A DNA stretch of 64,000 nt from Gremmenia infestans. Lineage: Eukaryota; Ascomycota; Leotiomycetes; Helotiales; Hamatocanthoscyphaceae. Position numbers and translations under genes: made by a program. The stretch spans positions 434,001 through 498,000 of the forward strand of contig JAFEVB010000022.1 in the NCBI GenBank assembly GCA_032629725.1. Reading direction: 5' to 3'. Positions 23,207 through 35,083 of this stretch are shown in pieces. The number at the start of each line of letters is the position of its first letter. The stretch's first letter is position 1. Under the pieces are notes generated by a model. That model had not been told where the DNA came from and ran no database searches. It saw only the letters and a list, made by a program, of their open reading frames with translations.

Positions 23207-24352
23207 ATGTCCCCTCACAACGACGCACCATCTCCCGCCGGTAGCTTCACCCAAGGATTTCACAACATGTCATTTAGACCAGTGGCTGGCTCTGGCCTCC
23301 GAAATGCGAGTAGCAATAGCATATACTCCGAATCAGCTTTGACCGGGTCGCAGTACAGTTCTTCCCATAGCACCACTTCGCTGGATACGGAAGACCATGC
23401 CTCTCGCCCATTGAAGCCAGGGGTTTATGTCCCAACCATCTGCTTCTTCGACCCCGTCACAGAAGACCTCGATACCGCAACCATTGCCAGCCATGCAGTA
23501 CGTCTTGCACAAGCTGGCGTCACTGGCCTTACCACTCAAGGTTCCAACGGAGAAGCAGTCCATCTCACCCACGAGGAACGCCAAACAGTCACTCAAGCCA
23601 CCCGCACAGCACTTACTGGAGCCGGTTTCCCGCAAATGCCCATATTGGTAGGCTGCGGTGCCCAGTCCGTCCGCGAGACTATCTCATACTGCCGTGAAGC
23701 ATACGCAGCTGGGGGCGACTATGCGCTTGTCCTGCCACCTTCCTACTACGCACCTCTCTTCTCACCAGCGGCTACGAGCGTAATCGAATTCTTCAACTCC
23801 GTCGCAGACCAGTCGCCGATCCCGCTCGTCATCTACAACTATCCCGGAGCCGTCTCCGGCATGGACCTTTCTTCCGACGTGATCATCCAACTCGCGGCAC
23901 ACCCGAACATTGTGGGCGTGAAGCTCACATGCGGAAATACAGGAAAGCTGAACAGGATTGTGGCAGCAACCAAGTCTGCGAAGCCCCACGGCGTTGGTGC
24001 GCCTCCTTTCTTGGTGTTGGGCGGTAGTGCAGACTTCACAATGCAGAGCTTGATTGGTGGCGGACATGGAATACTGGCAGGGCTGGCGAACATTGCTCCC
24101 AAGTCATGCATTGAGATCTTGAGGCTGTACAAGGATGGCAAGATTGCTGAGGCCCAGGAGCTGCAAGAAGTTGTTGCGCGGGGCGATTGGGCGGCTATTC
24201 AAGGAGGAATTGTTAGCACCAAGGCGGGAATGGAAAGCTGGCTCGGCTATGGAGGATATGCACGCAGCCCATTACCACGACCGACCAGCGACGAGAGCGC
24301 GAAATGGAAGGAAGGCTTCAGGGAATTAGTTGCGATGGAGAAAAGTTTGTAG
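23207..24352 (+). CDS. Dihydrodipicolinate synthase (DapA/NAL) family aldolase
   Basis: A 381-residue class I aldolase of the DHDPS/N-acetylneuraminate lyase family. ATG 23207 is the first real start in frame. Residues 1-70 are a Ser-rich extension with no fold signature. The (beta/alpha)8 barrel begins at GVYVPTICFFDP. The substrate-carboxylate loop is TTQGSNGE. The catalytic tyrosine is Tyr212 in IYNYPG, and the Schiff-base lysine is Lys239 in VGVKLTCGN. Fungi make lysine by the aminoadipate route, so true DHDPS activity is unlikely. Fungal members split 2-keto-3-deoxy sugar acids (for example L-threo-3-deoxy-hexulosonate in D-galacturonate breakdown) or 4-hydroxy-2-oxoglutarate; the sequence alone does not decide. 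No other sugar-acid gene is next to it. It reads as a single intact exon. Confidence 0.88.
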   Translation: MSPHNDAPSPAGSFTQGFHNMSFRPVAGSGLRNASSNSIYSESALTGSQYSSSHSTTSLDTEDHASRPLKPGVYVPTICFFDPVTEDLDTATIASHAVRLAQAGVTGLTTQGSNGEAVHLTHEERQTVTQATRTALTGAGFPQMPILVGCGAQSVRETISYCREAYAAGGDYALVLPPSYYAPLFSPAATSVIEFFNSVADQSPIPLVIYNYPGAVSGMDLSSDVIIQLAAHPNIVGVKLTCGNTGKLNRIVAATKSAKPHGVGAPPFLVLGGSADFTMQSLIGGGHGILAGLANIAPKSCIEILRLYKDGKIAEAQELQEVVARGDWAAIQGGIVSTKAGMESWLGYGGYARSPLPRPTSDESAKWKEGFRELVAMEKSL

Positions 24353-25503
24353 AGGCGCGTGCTTCGGGATTTGATTTGTTTTTCTAATACGGTGGTCTGA
24401 TTGGTTTATTGCGTTGCGTTACACATTGCGCTGTTGCATTACAAGCGTTGTGCTTCTTAATCATGGGGTGGCTTAGTGCCACGATGATACCCAAGGCCCT
24501 CAAAAGCTCCTTTTACGGCACGTTACTTCATGGCCTTTCATATTTCCATTGACGAGGGCGTCCAGGCGACACCATCGAATTTCCTTCCCGGCGGCTACCT
24601 GAAATCCAACCACTGCATGCGAAGATTTTCCAACATACTCCTTACATACACCACCACAAAGTCTCGAGCTTAGACAAGACATACTCTGTGCAAAAGCCAA
24701 GTCAATTTCAGAAAAGCGTGCGAATTATTCAAAGCCTGATGTTATAGAACATCGAGGGCATGGTATTCTAGATATTAGAGACAAAGAATGAAAGCTTCAC
24801 AGCGCCTGTTACCCTCGATATCATCGGTATTCTACCCTAGAAAGAGTGACAACGGCAGTGCTTTTGACTAGCCCCTACATATTCCACTGTTTGTAGTTTT
24901 AAGAAAGTCCGGCAGAGTCTAAAGGCGCTTCTTGCCTTCTTACGAAATTCCACGCAATACAACCCCTGTCTGGGCATTACATAAACCCATCCTGCAATGT
25001 TGTCACCGGCTTTTGCCATCTTTCTTCTGGAGCACTTTTGCAAGGGTGGGGAAACAGTTCATACTCTATCACTGGCGAATTGTATTTCATTGACAAGTTG
25101 GAGAGGGATCCCAGAAGACCAGAGGCCCGTATGCACGTGATGTTCCTAGAATATGGACGAGAGTCTTAAGCGCATAGGACGAATGCAGGATTTTTAAAGC
25201 CGGAGTTGAGAAGTTGGATTTCTAGTAGAGTCATAATATGAAAGTGGAGAATATATAAGCAACGTAGTATTCCTAGAGGTCTTTCTCATATTTCGTCTCA
25301 ACTTTGGCATATGATGATCTGCAATCCTCAATATAAAAAACTACCAATATGTACATCCAAACTACCTAGGGTAGCCTTGTCTCTATACAACAAGGAAGTC
25401 GTATTGCCGTTCAAATTAATAACATGCCGTATGCTTTCAAAACCAAATCGCTGCGTAAATCATGCACATCCTCCTCAATTTCCAAACCATCCAGTTAGGT
25501 GAT
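24353..25503. other. Intergenic between converging genes
   Basis: Contains the 3' flanks of the aldolase (+) and the Zn2Cys6 regulator (-). No ORF with recognisable content and no RNA gene seen. Confidence 0.5.
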
Positions 25504-27835
25504 TCAATACATGTCCTCGTTCCCCGGAACAGAATACCCCGTCGAGGGCGCCATGTAAGCCTCAAACCCCGCCCCACTCTCCACACTCGAACTAACACTC
25601 GTACTCGGACTAGCAAGCCCACTCTGACCCTCGCCCTCATCTCTCGACGGCCCAATACCGAACCCCGTCGTCCCAAAAGACCCAAACCTAAAGCCCTCTC
25701 CTCCAGTACTGCGGCCAAGGTTTTCCGCTTCAGAGCCTACACGACTCAACGCTGGTTTCTCTGGCAAGGCTTTGAGAAGACCGGTTGAAGTATCAAGCAT
25801 CCCCATTGCAAACTCGGTTAATCTATGGTTGCCGCCCCCTTCCGAACCACCCCCCTTGCAACTAACGCCCAACGTCCACCGATACTCCCCGAGTCGTCTA
25901 CGGTACCAATCCGCCTCCTCCCTGCCCGGCGCCGTCGCCCACAGCAAACTCCCAAACGTGCCAATCAGCGCGAAATTCGTCTTGGATGCAAAGTACCAGA
26001 ACGAGCGCAGATGTGAGGACGTGAGCCGGTTCACAAAATCCATGGCGGAGATGAGACGCGTCTTGGCTGCGCTGCGGCAGATGTGCGTGATATAGGGATC
26101 GAGCGCTGGCTTGGTGTCTGGGGCTGGCGGCGTGGACAGCGAGCGGATGATGCGGCGATGCAGCGTGATTTCCGTCGCGAAGTACGCCAGGTGCAGGAAG
26201 CCAGTCGAGCAGAGCGTCGTGGTGCTGGGACTTCCTGGCGGGGAGGAATCCATGCGGAGACACGTGGGAAGGGCGGCAAACCAGTCCTTTAGCTTCAGCT
26301 GCACGGGTTTCGCGAGCTGGAGCACCAGATGCGTGCCCTGTGGCCCGGCGGCCGTGACGGTCGCCATTGCTTGCAGCGTGTAGAATGTGTCGAGGGCTTC
26401 GGCGAGGATCTGCGAGAGTATTATCATCTGGGTGAAGAGGAGCCGGCCGCGCTCGTACTCGGCGCTTTCGCGCGTGTCGTGCTCGTCGAAATCGACGTCG
26501 GGGAAGTCGTTGGGGGAAAGCGGGGGTACGGCCCAATTTGAGGCGAAGATGTGGGAGGGCCGGCCGTGGACTAGGGAGCCCCATTTGTCTTGCATGTAGA
26601 GAGCCCATGCTAGACGTTTTCGTAGGCCTCGTTCCCATGGTGGGATTTTCCAGGTTGAGCAATCTAGATGTAGACCTAGTTCTTGGCCAATGGCTACTAG
26701 TTGTGCTGTTGGTGCCCATTGGTCTCCTTCTGGTCGTTGGGACAGCAATAGCCCGGCTTGTACAGTTGACAGTTTTGGTCTGTTCATTGCATCGGTCAAG
26801 GTCACTCGAGCAAGTCTTTCTAGCTCTCTTAGATCGGGTCTTTGGACATTGACAAGTTCCTCGCTGTGATCCCACCAGTTAATGGCTAGAATATATACAG
26901 CAGCCAGAATCGGAGGAGAAAATTCCCGATGAGAACGGTTGTACTTTTCGAAGAAAACTGTCTTTTGAAGAATAGGAAAGTTAGGATGAATGATCCTGAA
27001 ATATAGTTCGAGTAATGCTGGTCCATGAGGCGCGACAAGACTCTCAATTGCATCTGCATCGTCTATAATATGCTCGTAGCCAGGCGTGTTATAATCCGGT
27101 AACAACAGAAAAGTTTCTACATCGTTCACTTTCCTCAAGGTGCCCCTGGAGAGTAGACTTTCATCTTGAGGATCGAAGGGAGACAGATCAATAAGTGATG
27201 GCTCAAAGTCGGTAGTTGGTCCGATATATTGGCTGTATCGATCATTTTGTAGCCCCAAAGTTCGCTTTAAAAGAGTTGGCCCTCCAATATTGGCCATTTC
27301 CTCAATTAAAGAATTACTAGAGATACTCGATTCGGTTGGCCTTCGTCGTCTCTCGTCGGTCCTATCCGGTGATCTGGGAACACAAAATGTCAGCCTCGGC
27401 AGCCTTTATAAGCAATCCGAATACGACTGCAGAGAAACGATTTTGCAGTCGAGATTTTATTCACAGTTTTACATACCTTCTTTTGGCCACAGATTCCTCC
27501 TTCCCTCCTTCAATGTTTAGCTTCCTCTTCCGTGGTTGCGGGCTTTGCACAAAGGTACACTCCTGGGTATGGAATTGACACAACACACAGATAGTCTGGC
27601 CCTCATTGATCACGCATCTGCTTTTCCTTCTTCTGCACGCATCACAGGGTCTATCCTTTCGACCCCTAACATTCATTCCTGAATCCCCAGATGCCGAACT
27701 GCTCATGCTCACAGAAAGCTGAGTCCTGCCGTTCAGAGCGCTGCCAAAGTTCTCGATTGAGGACTCAATCATTCGGGGCTTGCGGGAAGCTATAGCAATG
27801 GGAGCCGTGCGGGCGAGGGTGGTTGGCGTCGACAT
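25504..27835 (-). CDS. Zn2Cys6 transcription factor, DAL81-like
   Basis: Exons 27477..27835 and 25504..27373 give 742 residues; the 103-base intron has a GTATGT donor and CCCAG acceptor. ATG 27835 is chosen because the frame above it, although open, does not look like protein. The binuclear cluster has Cys64, 67, 74, 83, 86 and 93 (C-x2-C-x6-C-x8-C-x2-C-x6-C) in RPCDACRRRKSRC, followed by PQPRKRK, a likely nuclear signal. The region after the intron, TLLKRTLGLQNDRYSQYIGP, and the fungal-specific middle homology region (LLELYFRIIHPNFPILQK, then PPWERGLRKRLAWALYMQDKW) resemble proteins annotated DAL81. In yeast Dal81 activates urea/allantoin, GABA and amino-acid permease genes. The DAL81 assignment is from memory of motif similarity. 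The C-terminus is Gly/Ser rich. Confidence 0.85.
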
Positions 27836-29401
27836 GGCGTAATGAGGCTCGATAGCACCACTAATTGTCCACCAGGAACCGGAATTTTGTCTTGGCTTCG
27901 GCTTCCAGGTGGGAATTCTGCAGCTAGTACGATTTTTTCCAGATATGAAGAGATATTCCCTGCCCTCGGAGAAGAGCGACGGCCAGTTCTCTGCCCTGAA
28001 AGCTACGGATTGGTCTAGTTCTCGCAGCAGAAAGCTCGAAGGAGCAGGTCTAGCAAGGCTGGACAGGGCTGCGGAGGGGCGATAAGGACGTGAATGGCTC
28101 CAAGGACAGTGAGAGACAGGCCTATCGTATCTCCCCACTTTCTGACAGCAGTGACAGATGCAAATACAGCGAGTTACAGTACGTTTGTATACTCCTTATC
28201 GGAGGAATAACGCGGTCCGTAGTATGTGGTTCTTCTAGACTCGGAAAGGATCTCAATACTGAAGATAAGATAAGGCACTTAGTGGGATATCGACACTTAT
28301 TGATTTCCGGGGTTGTCTGGTGTATCAGTCTGTGTGTCTTTTCAGGGCCTTATGTCAATGGTTGTCACTGCTGCTACGGGTGCCAGCAAGTGATTGAAGA
28401 AGGATGAGATGGTGGATAGATTTTGGCGTCATTGAAGCTGCCACGGATGAAGAGGACTGGAAGTTCGTATATCAATCAGATCTGCATCTGCTAACAATGT
28501 AGCGGAGTGCCCCTGAGACGAACGAGGACGTTATTTTGACCGGATTTGTCGAGGCGCTGTTGCTGTTGCTGCTGCTGCTGCTGCTGCTGCTTGTATTGCG
28601 TGGGACGATTTTCTAAGAAAAATACGTGGAGATAAGAGAGTTGCACAAGTATTAGATACGATACGATTTATCTCATGCTCAAATTGATAACTAGGCCGGT
28701 ACCTCGCATTACCGGTTCCACAACATAGCCTTTTTACTCATAAGTTGGTCCGAGGTTTTGCAGTCGTTGGGGGAAGCTTTTATGACAGCAGTAAACCCTC
28801 AAAGCAGCAATTCGGTACGTAATGATTGCAATGACAGACCGCTGAGTGGCCAGCCCTGCCCGTCCAAAAAGGCTATATGTTTTACTTGTTAATAAGCCCC
28901 CCCCTTTTTTCACGACTCGTACCACTCAAAAGCGCGGGATTCTTATCGCGGCCTTGTTGATAGTGAACGTTAGAAGCGGTCAAGTGGTGTCCCTTCAGGC
29001 GAGAAGCCGTGGACTTTTGTCTGCCGAGTTTCTTTCAGCCTGATGCTTGCCCCACCAAAGCCTTGATGAGTGATTATCGCCGAAGTACCGTATCGGTAGA
29101 GCGGATCTTCAACCCCACAGTCTCTACATCTGTCGATCGTGGGTCTGCATCTGGATTGCTAAAAGAATTGTAGGTAAAGCTGATGATTGGCTGTGGATTT
29201 ACCGGGCGTGTGTTGCCGGTAAAGGCTTCAGGTGGGTGTTACACTGGTACGTAATCTTAAAGATTGCGGTTTAATAGTGACACAAATAATTTGGAGAGAA
29301 AATCTCGGGATTACGTGAGGTCGGCACGTGACAGTCTTTCGAAAAGGGGTTGAAATTATCGGAAGATTTCATCCATTGAGAAGTCATATGCCCGAGAAGT
29401 A
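27836..29401. other. Intergenic with a TGC microsatellite
   Basis: The part next to the DAL81-like gene is its promoter and possible 5' UTR; the coding frame stays open to 28138 but looks non-coding. A run of eight TGC units lies at 28567-28590. No gene recognised. Confidence 0.5.
28567..28590. repeat. (TGC)8 microsatellite
   Basis: Eight uninterrupted TGC units, preceded by imperfect TGT/TGC units from about 28556. It lies in non-coding sequence. Confidence 0.9.
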
Positions 29402-31706
29402 TTACTCCTCACCTAGATAGCTCAGTGATTCCTCAAGCTGTTTCGCCAGCGTCAATAGTTGTTTGTCAAGCCCACACCCCGCCAAAATAGTAACACCAAA
29501 TGGCAACGTCATCTTCTCCCCGTCCTCGCCATCAATCTCATAAGTCCCACATTTCACCGCAATACCCACCAAGTCCAACACATTAGCAAAATGAGCAAAA
29601 GCCCCCAGCCTTCCATTCATTCCAAGCGGATCCTTCTCAACTTCCTCGATTGTTGGATGGAATGGTGCAGTCGGCACAACCATAACGGTAAGCACATCTT
29701 CGTTGAACGTCAAAATATCTTCCACAGCCCTTTTGTATTGTGCTTGCTTATGAAAGTCACGGAACACATCTATGGCTGAGCTCTTCCTTGCAAGTGCGCC
29801 TTCAAACACACTTCTGGTGACTGGATGTAGCAACTGCTTGTTTTCTTCGAACCAACCCTGTGGTAGGATAGTGAGACGCTCCAGAACAAATGTGCCGCCA
29901 TATAGCAGTTCGTTTGCGGATGCAAAAGGGGCCCAGTCTAGGTCGACGAAATGTCCAGATTCGGTCTTAAGAGCTTGGACTACCTGGTCGAACTTTTGGC
30001 GGTATTCGGGACTGCATGCATCAAGTGCGACGTCAGGTGGCACGCCGAAACGGAACGAAAGTAGGGTTGAAGATTCTCTTGAAGGGTCGAGTAGGAAAAA
30101 TGGTTTTGCGAAGAAATCCATCTTGTCAAATCCTTTGCAAACCTCCCATACTGCTTCTACATCTCCTACTGACGTTGCGAGAAATGAAACGCAATCTTGG
30201 TGTTGGCATGCAGGGTACACTCCTCGCGCAGATACAGTACCCTTTGTTGGCTTAAAGCCGAATACTCCATTGTATAAAGCTGGCACACGGATTGAGCCTG
30301 CTGTATCACTGCCCAGAGAGAACGAGACGAGCCCTTGACTCACCGTAACAGCACTACCGCTACTTGACCCCCCAACAATGTGTTGCTTGCTGAAAGTAGA
30401 ATGAAGGGTGCCATAAGGACTTCGGCACCCCGTCATTCCAGTAGCAAGTTGCTCCATATTGGGTTTCCCAATGAAGAGCCCACCGGCGTCTATGCATTGT
30501 TGATATACGGTGGCAGAGGATGTAGGCGTGAAGGCGAGAGCCGGACAACCGATTGTGGTGGGAATCCCAACAACATCGATGCTATCCTTGACACTGAACG
30601 GTACTCCCCACAGCGGTGGTCGCTCTTCTGGAATCGGCCAGCGTTGATTTAACGCATGAGCCTGGCTCATCACTTCGCCAATAGGCTGTAGATGAATCCA
30701 TAGTGAAGGCTGCACTTCTCTGTATGCCTCGATGCGGTCGTATATCGCTTGAACAACAGTCTGAGGCTTCATACCAGCTTCATAATCCAGTCGAATGCTT
30801 GAAATATCGAGGCTGGAATCCCAATACTCCATTCCGTCACCGTCTTTCCACGTGCGCAGCATGCAAAGTTCCTCGTAAACATTTGGCCCGCTATCATTTC
30901 CGACTGGAGGGAGAGTCATAGACAGACCATCAAGTGACATAAATCCGAGTCGACGGTAGAGAGATGATGCGGCAACTGTGCTTTCAAGGTAGACCGGGAC
31001 ATTGTCCTGCTTCGCCCTTTCAAGTCCCCATTTTGTCAATAAAGTTGCAGCTCCTTTTCCCCGAAAGTCAGGATGGGTCCCAACGAAAGTAAGGCCTGTG
31101 AACGAACATCAGTAATGTTTCATAAGTAGTGGGGAACATGAATTCTGTGTGGGCGATCAAGGCACGTGGATCTCCTCAGTCTTAGAAGGGGGGGGTAAAA
31201 GTATGTTCTTCACAGGCCTTAGTTCGGATGATCATGAATCTGACGCAGGAAGTCCAAATACTAAAATTGACTGGAAAAGTGACGTGGACATTAAGCTTCG
31301 AAATACGGCGCGGCTTACGATAGCATGATGTATCCCCAATGACCCTGACTTTAGCCCGCTCTGCCTTCTCATGATAGGCATCTAAAAACTCCTGTCTAAC
31401 ATCCATGTGCCATTTAACACCAGCATGATACTCTTTGTTGGAAACACTAGGCAAATCCCACTTTGCGAAAGCGATAATTTGATTCTCTGCTTCCGTGTCT
31501 CTGACTACCATGACAGCTTTCCCGGCTGTTTGTACATTCTGAATGGTGTGCAGTAGCTCTTGGCTTAGGAGAGAATGCAAGAACGCCAAGCTGGCTGGGG
31601 TTGGGAATTGTGCGTGGAGTAAAACGTTGGAGTTAAAGGCAGAGAGATGCACGGAGGCTATTCGGTCTACATCTTCTGGGGCAGCATCTGAAAGTCGGAG
31701 AACCAT
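29402..31706 (-). CDS. GNAT acetyltransferase-amidase fusion (allophanate-hydrolase-like)
   Basis: Exons 31319..31706 and 29402..31095 join in phase to 693 residues. Residues 1 to about 215 form a GNAT fold: acetyl-CoA motif A is THPDFRGKGAATLLTKWGL near 135-153, followed by ESTVAASSLYRRLGF, the usual end of GNAT domains. From about residue 230 an amidase-signature domain follows within the same uninterrupted exon: Lys299 in GVPFSVKDSID, cis-Ser in GGSSSGSA near 374, nucleophile Ser397 in GSDTAGSIRVPALYNG, then GVYPACQHQDCVS. The amidase part is closest in feel to allophanate hydrolases (RSPYG, PAC..LDC-like motif). Such enzymes turn allophanate to ammonia and CO2 in urea use. The combination suggests a bifunctional acyl-transfer/hydrolysis enzyme or a CoA-regulated hydrolase; substrate unknown. 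No mitochondrial or secretion signal. Confidence 0.85.
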
Positions 31707-32699
31707 GGCGAGGGACTTGCAACTCTCTAAATGCCGTCTTCAACACTTGATTGAATGTTGGACGGCCTGAAGTATTCATACAGAATATAGAGCCTCATTC
31801 ATAGAAAATAAAGATATTTTGATTGGAAGAGAGAGTCTGCAAAAATGCCTATGGGACCGAGGTGGGTGCAACACCGCTGTGTCAAAACATGCTGCTGCCC
31901 GATAACGCGGGGCGTGCCACAGGTTTTCGGGCTGGTTTCCACGCTGGTGTATCGAGTTGTTTGTCAGGACTCAAAAGGATCAACTAGGTTTCTGGGGATC
32001 GCACTTGTCGTCGTAGGGCCTGTGATGTAATTGGATGTTTGTTTCGAGAATGGCTGTGCTTGTCTATGTATGGTACGGGGAGCAGAGGGAGGTGCGGGAG
32101 CCCTGGCTGAGGCGTGACCTTAATTAGCGTGAATCGCGATCGCGCCAATGTAAGCCTGTGCCTCGCCTCTATTTTTGGTGCCGTCCTGAATTTTCACTCA
32201 TACTCCATATAGTAATCTGACATCTACAATACCTCTCCAACGCTGTACGCACTGAATAATCAGCCACCAACGTGCTTTATGACAATGCAGTGGCGACTGA
32301 CCGGATCGTCTGTTTGCAAACATGATTCTTGGAAGTTTCCAACGGCTGTGCTGTCTCGTGGATCGCTCATGTTCCGGCCGAGGGAAGACTAGAACAGCAA
32401 CCGCTGTTTGTAGTAAGCCTCGTACAAAGGATTCTCAACCCATACTATACAGCCTTAGAGCACTCTTATCCAAATAATGGACTGGCTATCTTCTCGTGTG
32501 GCAATACTTCAGTCAGCCCAGGTTGGTACCCGTGCTAAGCTGTTGGTTATGTGATCACTCCGTACATAACAACAAAGGCATGACATAGCGGTCGACGTTA
32601 GTCGGGGGCCTTCTTTTCATTGCTTACTCTTTGTTCACTCACCCTTTTCATTCATTTATAGAGCAGCTGTTATTGACAGTTCATCAATCACCCGCGCCA
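31707..32699. other. Divergent intergenic region
   Basis: Lies between the GNAT-amidase gene (-) and the four-TM protein (+), so it should hold both promoters. Short ORFs are not convincing. No further features recognised. Confidence 0.5.
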
Positions 32700-33743
32700 A
32701 TGTCGAAAATCAATGGTAAGTTTCTACTACATATGTAGGACAGCTAGCTATTTTTGAAATCCGTGGAAAAAGGCTAGATGGGAACTACGAGATCGAGGAG
32801 GTTATTAAGGATACTTGTGCAGGATCTTTGCTAACAAATATAAGCAGAGGGCCGTCAGCCCAATTTGGTCGTACCTGTTCCTTCGGCCTATACTGGTCAA
32901 TTATCCTACGAGCCTTCGGAGATCACTCCTCATAATCCTCTAATATACGACGCAAACGCCGACTCAAATCAAGATGTCATTGGGTCTAGCGTAGCAGACG
33001 TCGACAGTGACGATGAAAAGGGCAAGGGAAAGACCTCGACGGGCACGAGACGATCGTCGCTCCTCCTCTTCCTGAAAGATTCGCGTATCTACATCCGGGT
33101 CCTCGCGATCGTCATCATGATCATATCATTATCCTTGATCCTCACAGCAGTCGTTCAATTTGCGCAAGCAAAAAAGAAGCCAGGCCATCCTCTAGATGCT
33201 GTGCCCAAGCCGTCTAGCATCACCGATTATCCTTGCATTGTGTTTTCTGGAGTCGCCGCGATGAATCTCGTCCTTAGCATCAGTCTTTTTGTTCTGTCTT
33301 GTGTGTCAAGCAAGGTCATGGATCCTGTGAGCATGATTCGGAGTATGTCTAACAAGTTAATAGTTCAATAAGAGCGTCAATGCTTTCAATGCAGCGTTTG
33401 CTATCCTTAGCGCTATCGGATTTGCTACCTCGATGGGAGCTTGCTTCTTCCTCAACAAGCAGACCAAGCTGAGAAATGATTTATGGTTAGTTGAACTAAG
33501 GCAATATGCAAGACTCTTGGTTAATATGTATACAGGAAATGGTCTTGCGAAAGTCACAAAGCAGGAGTGATCACCGATGCCCTCGATTTTCAACTCGTCT
33601 GTAATGTTGTAAATTATGGCTGGAAGTTTGGACTCGTCCAGGCATCCTTGGAACTTCTGACATTCATCATTTCTGTCACGGCTTTTATCATTCTGAAGTA
33701 TTCTTATTTTGTTCGTTACGGACGTACAGGCAGGATGTTTTGA
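32700..33743 (+). CDS. Four-transmembrane hypothetical protein
   Basis: Exons 32700..32715, 32848..33326, 33364..33485 and 33536..33743 give 274 residues. The first exon encodes only five residues and part of a sixth. The second intron (33327-33363) is only 37 bases with a GTGAGC donor and TCTAAC branch; a donor 12 bases upstream is a less canonical alternative, so four residues here are uncertain. The N-terminal 75 residues are hydrophilic and acidic. Four hydrophobic segments follow: YIRVLAIVIMIISLSLILTA, IVFSGVAAMNLVLSISLFVL, AFAILSAIGFATSMGACFFL and LELLTFIISVTAFIILKY. The layout is MARVEL/SUR7-like: cytosolic N-terminus, short loops and a cysteine-containing loop between TM3 and TM4 (WSCESHK and LVCNVV). 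Function unknown; likely in the plasma or endomembrane. Confidence 0.7.
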
Positions 33744-35083
33744 ATATTGACTGGCAACTTTGGTTACTTTCCTCCATCTTAACTTTCATTCATGTACATT
33801 CATTGGCCCGAATCTGTTTACACAGATATGTAGTAACTCGGCGTTGCAGTCTTAGTGTCGGAGAGGTTTGCGCCATTCAGGGGAAGGTGACCTGCACATC
33901 ATGTGTGATGCATGCCGGTTTGTTAAGGGCACATGGCCACTGGAGTTATCGACTGCCGGAAAAAGGAGGTGCATATACGACGACAACGAACTTTACTGTC
34001 ACAATTCAAGGAATGCAATATCCAAGGCCATAGGAAATTACGAACAGCACTCAGTTCTGTCTTCTACAGCTTATCCATACATGTGGTCGCTACACCACAG
34101 ACAACAACGCGTTCGCATTGCATCGTTCTTGCTCCTTTGATCCCTGTTCAATCTCGCGCGCATGTATTGTGAAGGGACCTTGCATTGCATCAACAGAGCA
34201 ATGCAATGTCGTGTGAGTTACCTCTTCTTGAAATTGTTTCGATACGTACGGGAAGTCATCCCAATGTGAAGCTTCTCTTTCAGAATATTTCTGCCTTCTA
34301 GACCCATTGCCGAGTCCCGGCGTCGCTGCACTGTTTCTCCATCACATGTGCTGACATGGTCGTGTATGCATGTAGCCGTCCCTGGATTCTGATTTGGACG
34401 AATATTAACTATGATCCGTTGACTTTGTTACTATGCATGTCGGGGTTTTTTCTCGTGTTGTTCTTGTGGCATTGTGACTACTTTCTCAGCTTGGGTGGAG
34501 CAAGCCTTGCTATTGGTAATTTGATATTTGTGTGACAATTGATGGCGAGGGCAAGTACCAATGGGTGCAGTATATCGAGACTTTGGTTGCTAGAACTTTA
34601 CGCTGAGTGTTCCAGCCAATCATTGATAGGCATTTGTTCTAGACAGCACTATAGCAGCTGTGTGCGTGTGCGGGTTCAAATGCAAGATTGACTCTGATTT
34701 CAGGAATAAATAACTACAGGAAGTTTTCATCTGTCCACCGCCTCGAACGGTTTGTTGTGACCATGCCGTACCATGTAGCTGGGATTCCCAAGCAATCACA
34801 AACTCGCATTCAATACCAGGAAAGCACGTTGTGGCGGTGTGGGCCGGTACTACATCACCGTCCTTTCGCCTTGTGATATTCACATTTTCTTATTGCCAGC
34901 ACCTTTACTATGCTTTCATCATGCCGGTTTGCCGCTTGACAGGGCTGAGTCAAGTGTTTTCAATTTCTGTTGCTCTTCCCTGAGCTGAGCGAACAATAAA
35001 AAATACTGCAAGGGCCGGCACATTCGAGAAACATATTCTTTTAATCTGCACTCCCTCATTCTGTCACCACTACACCTCTCAAT
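33744..35083. other. Intergenic
   Basis: Overlapping short plus-strand ORFs at 33740-34172 show no domain and were not accepted. The 3' part should hold the tyrosinase promoter. No RNA gene seen. Confidence 0.45.

Noticed and set aside
33868..34172. Overlapping plus-strand ORFs after the four-TM gene
   Set aside because: No start context, domain or composition supporting a gene; frames overlap one another.
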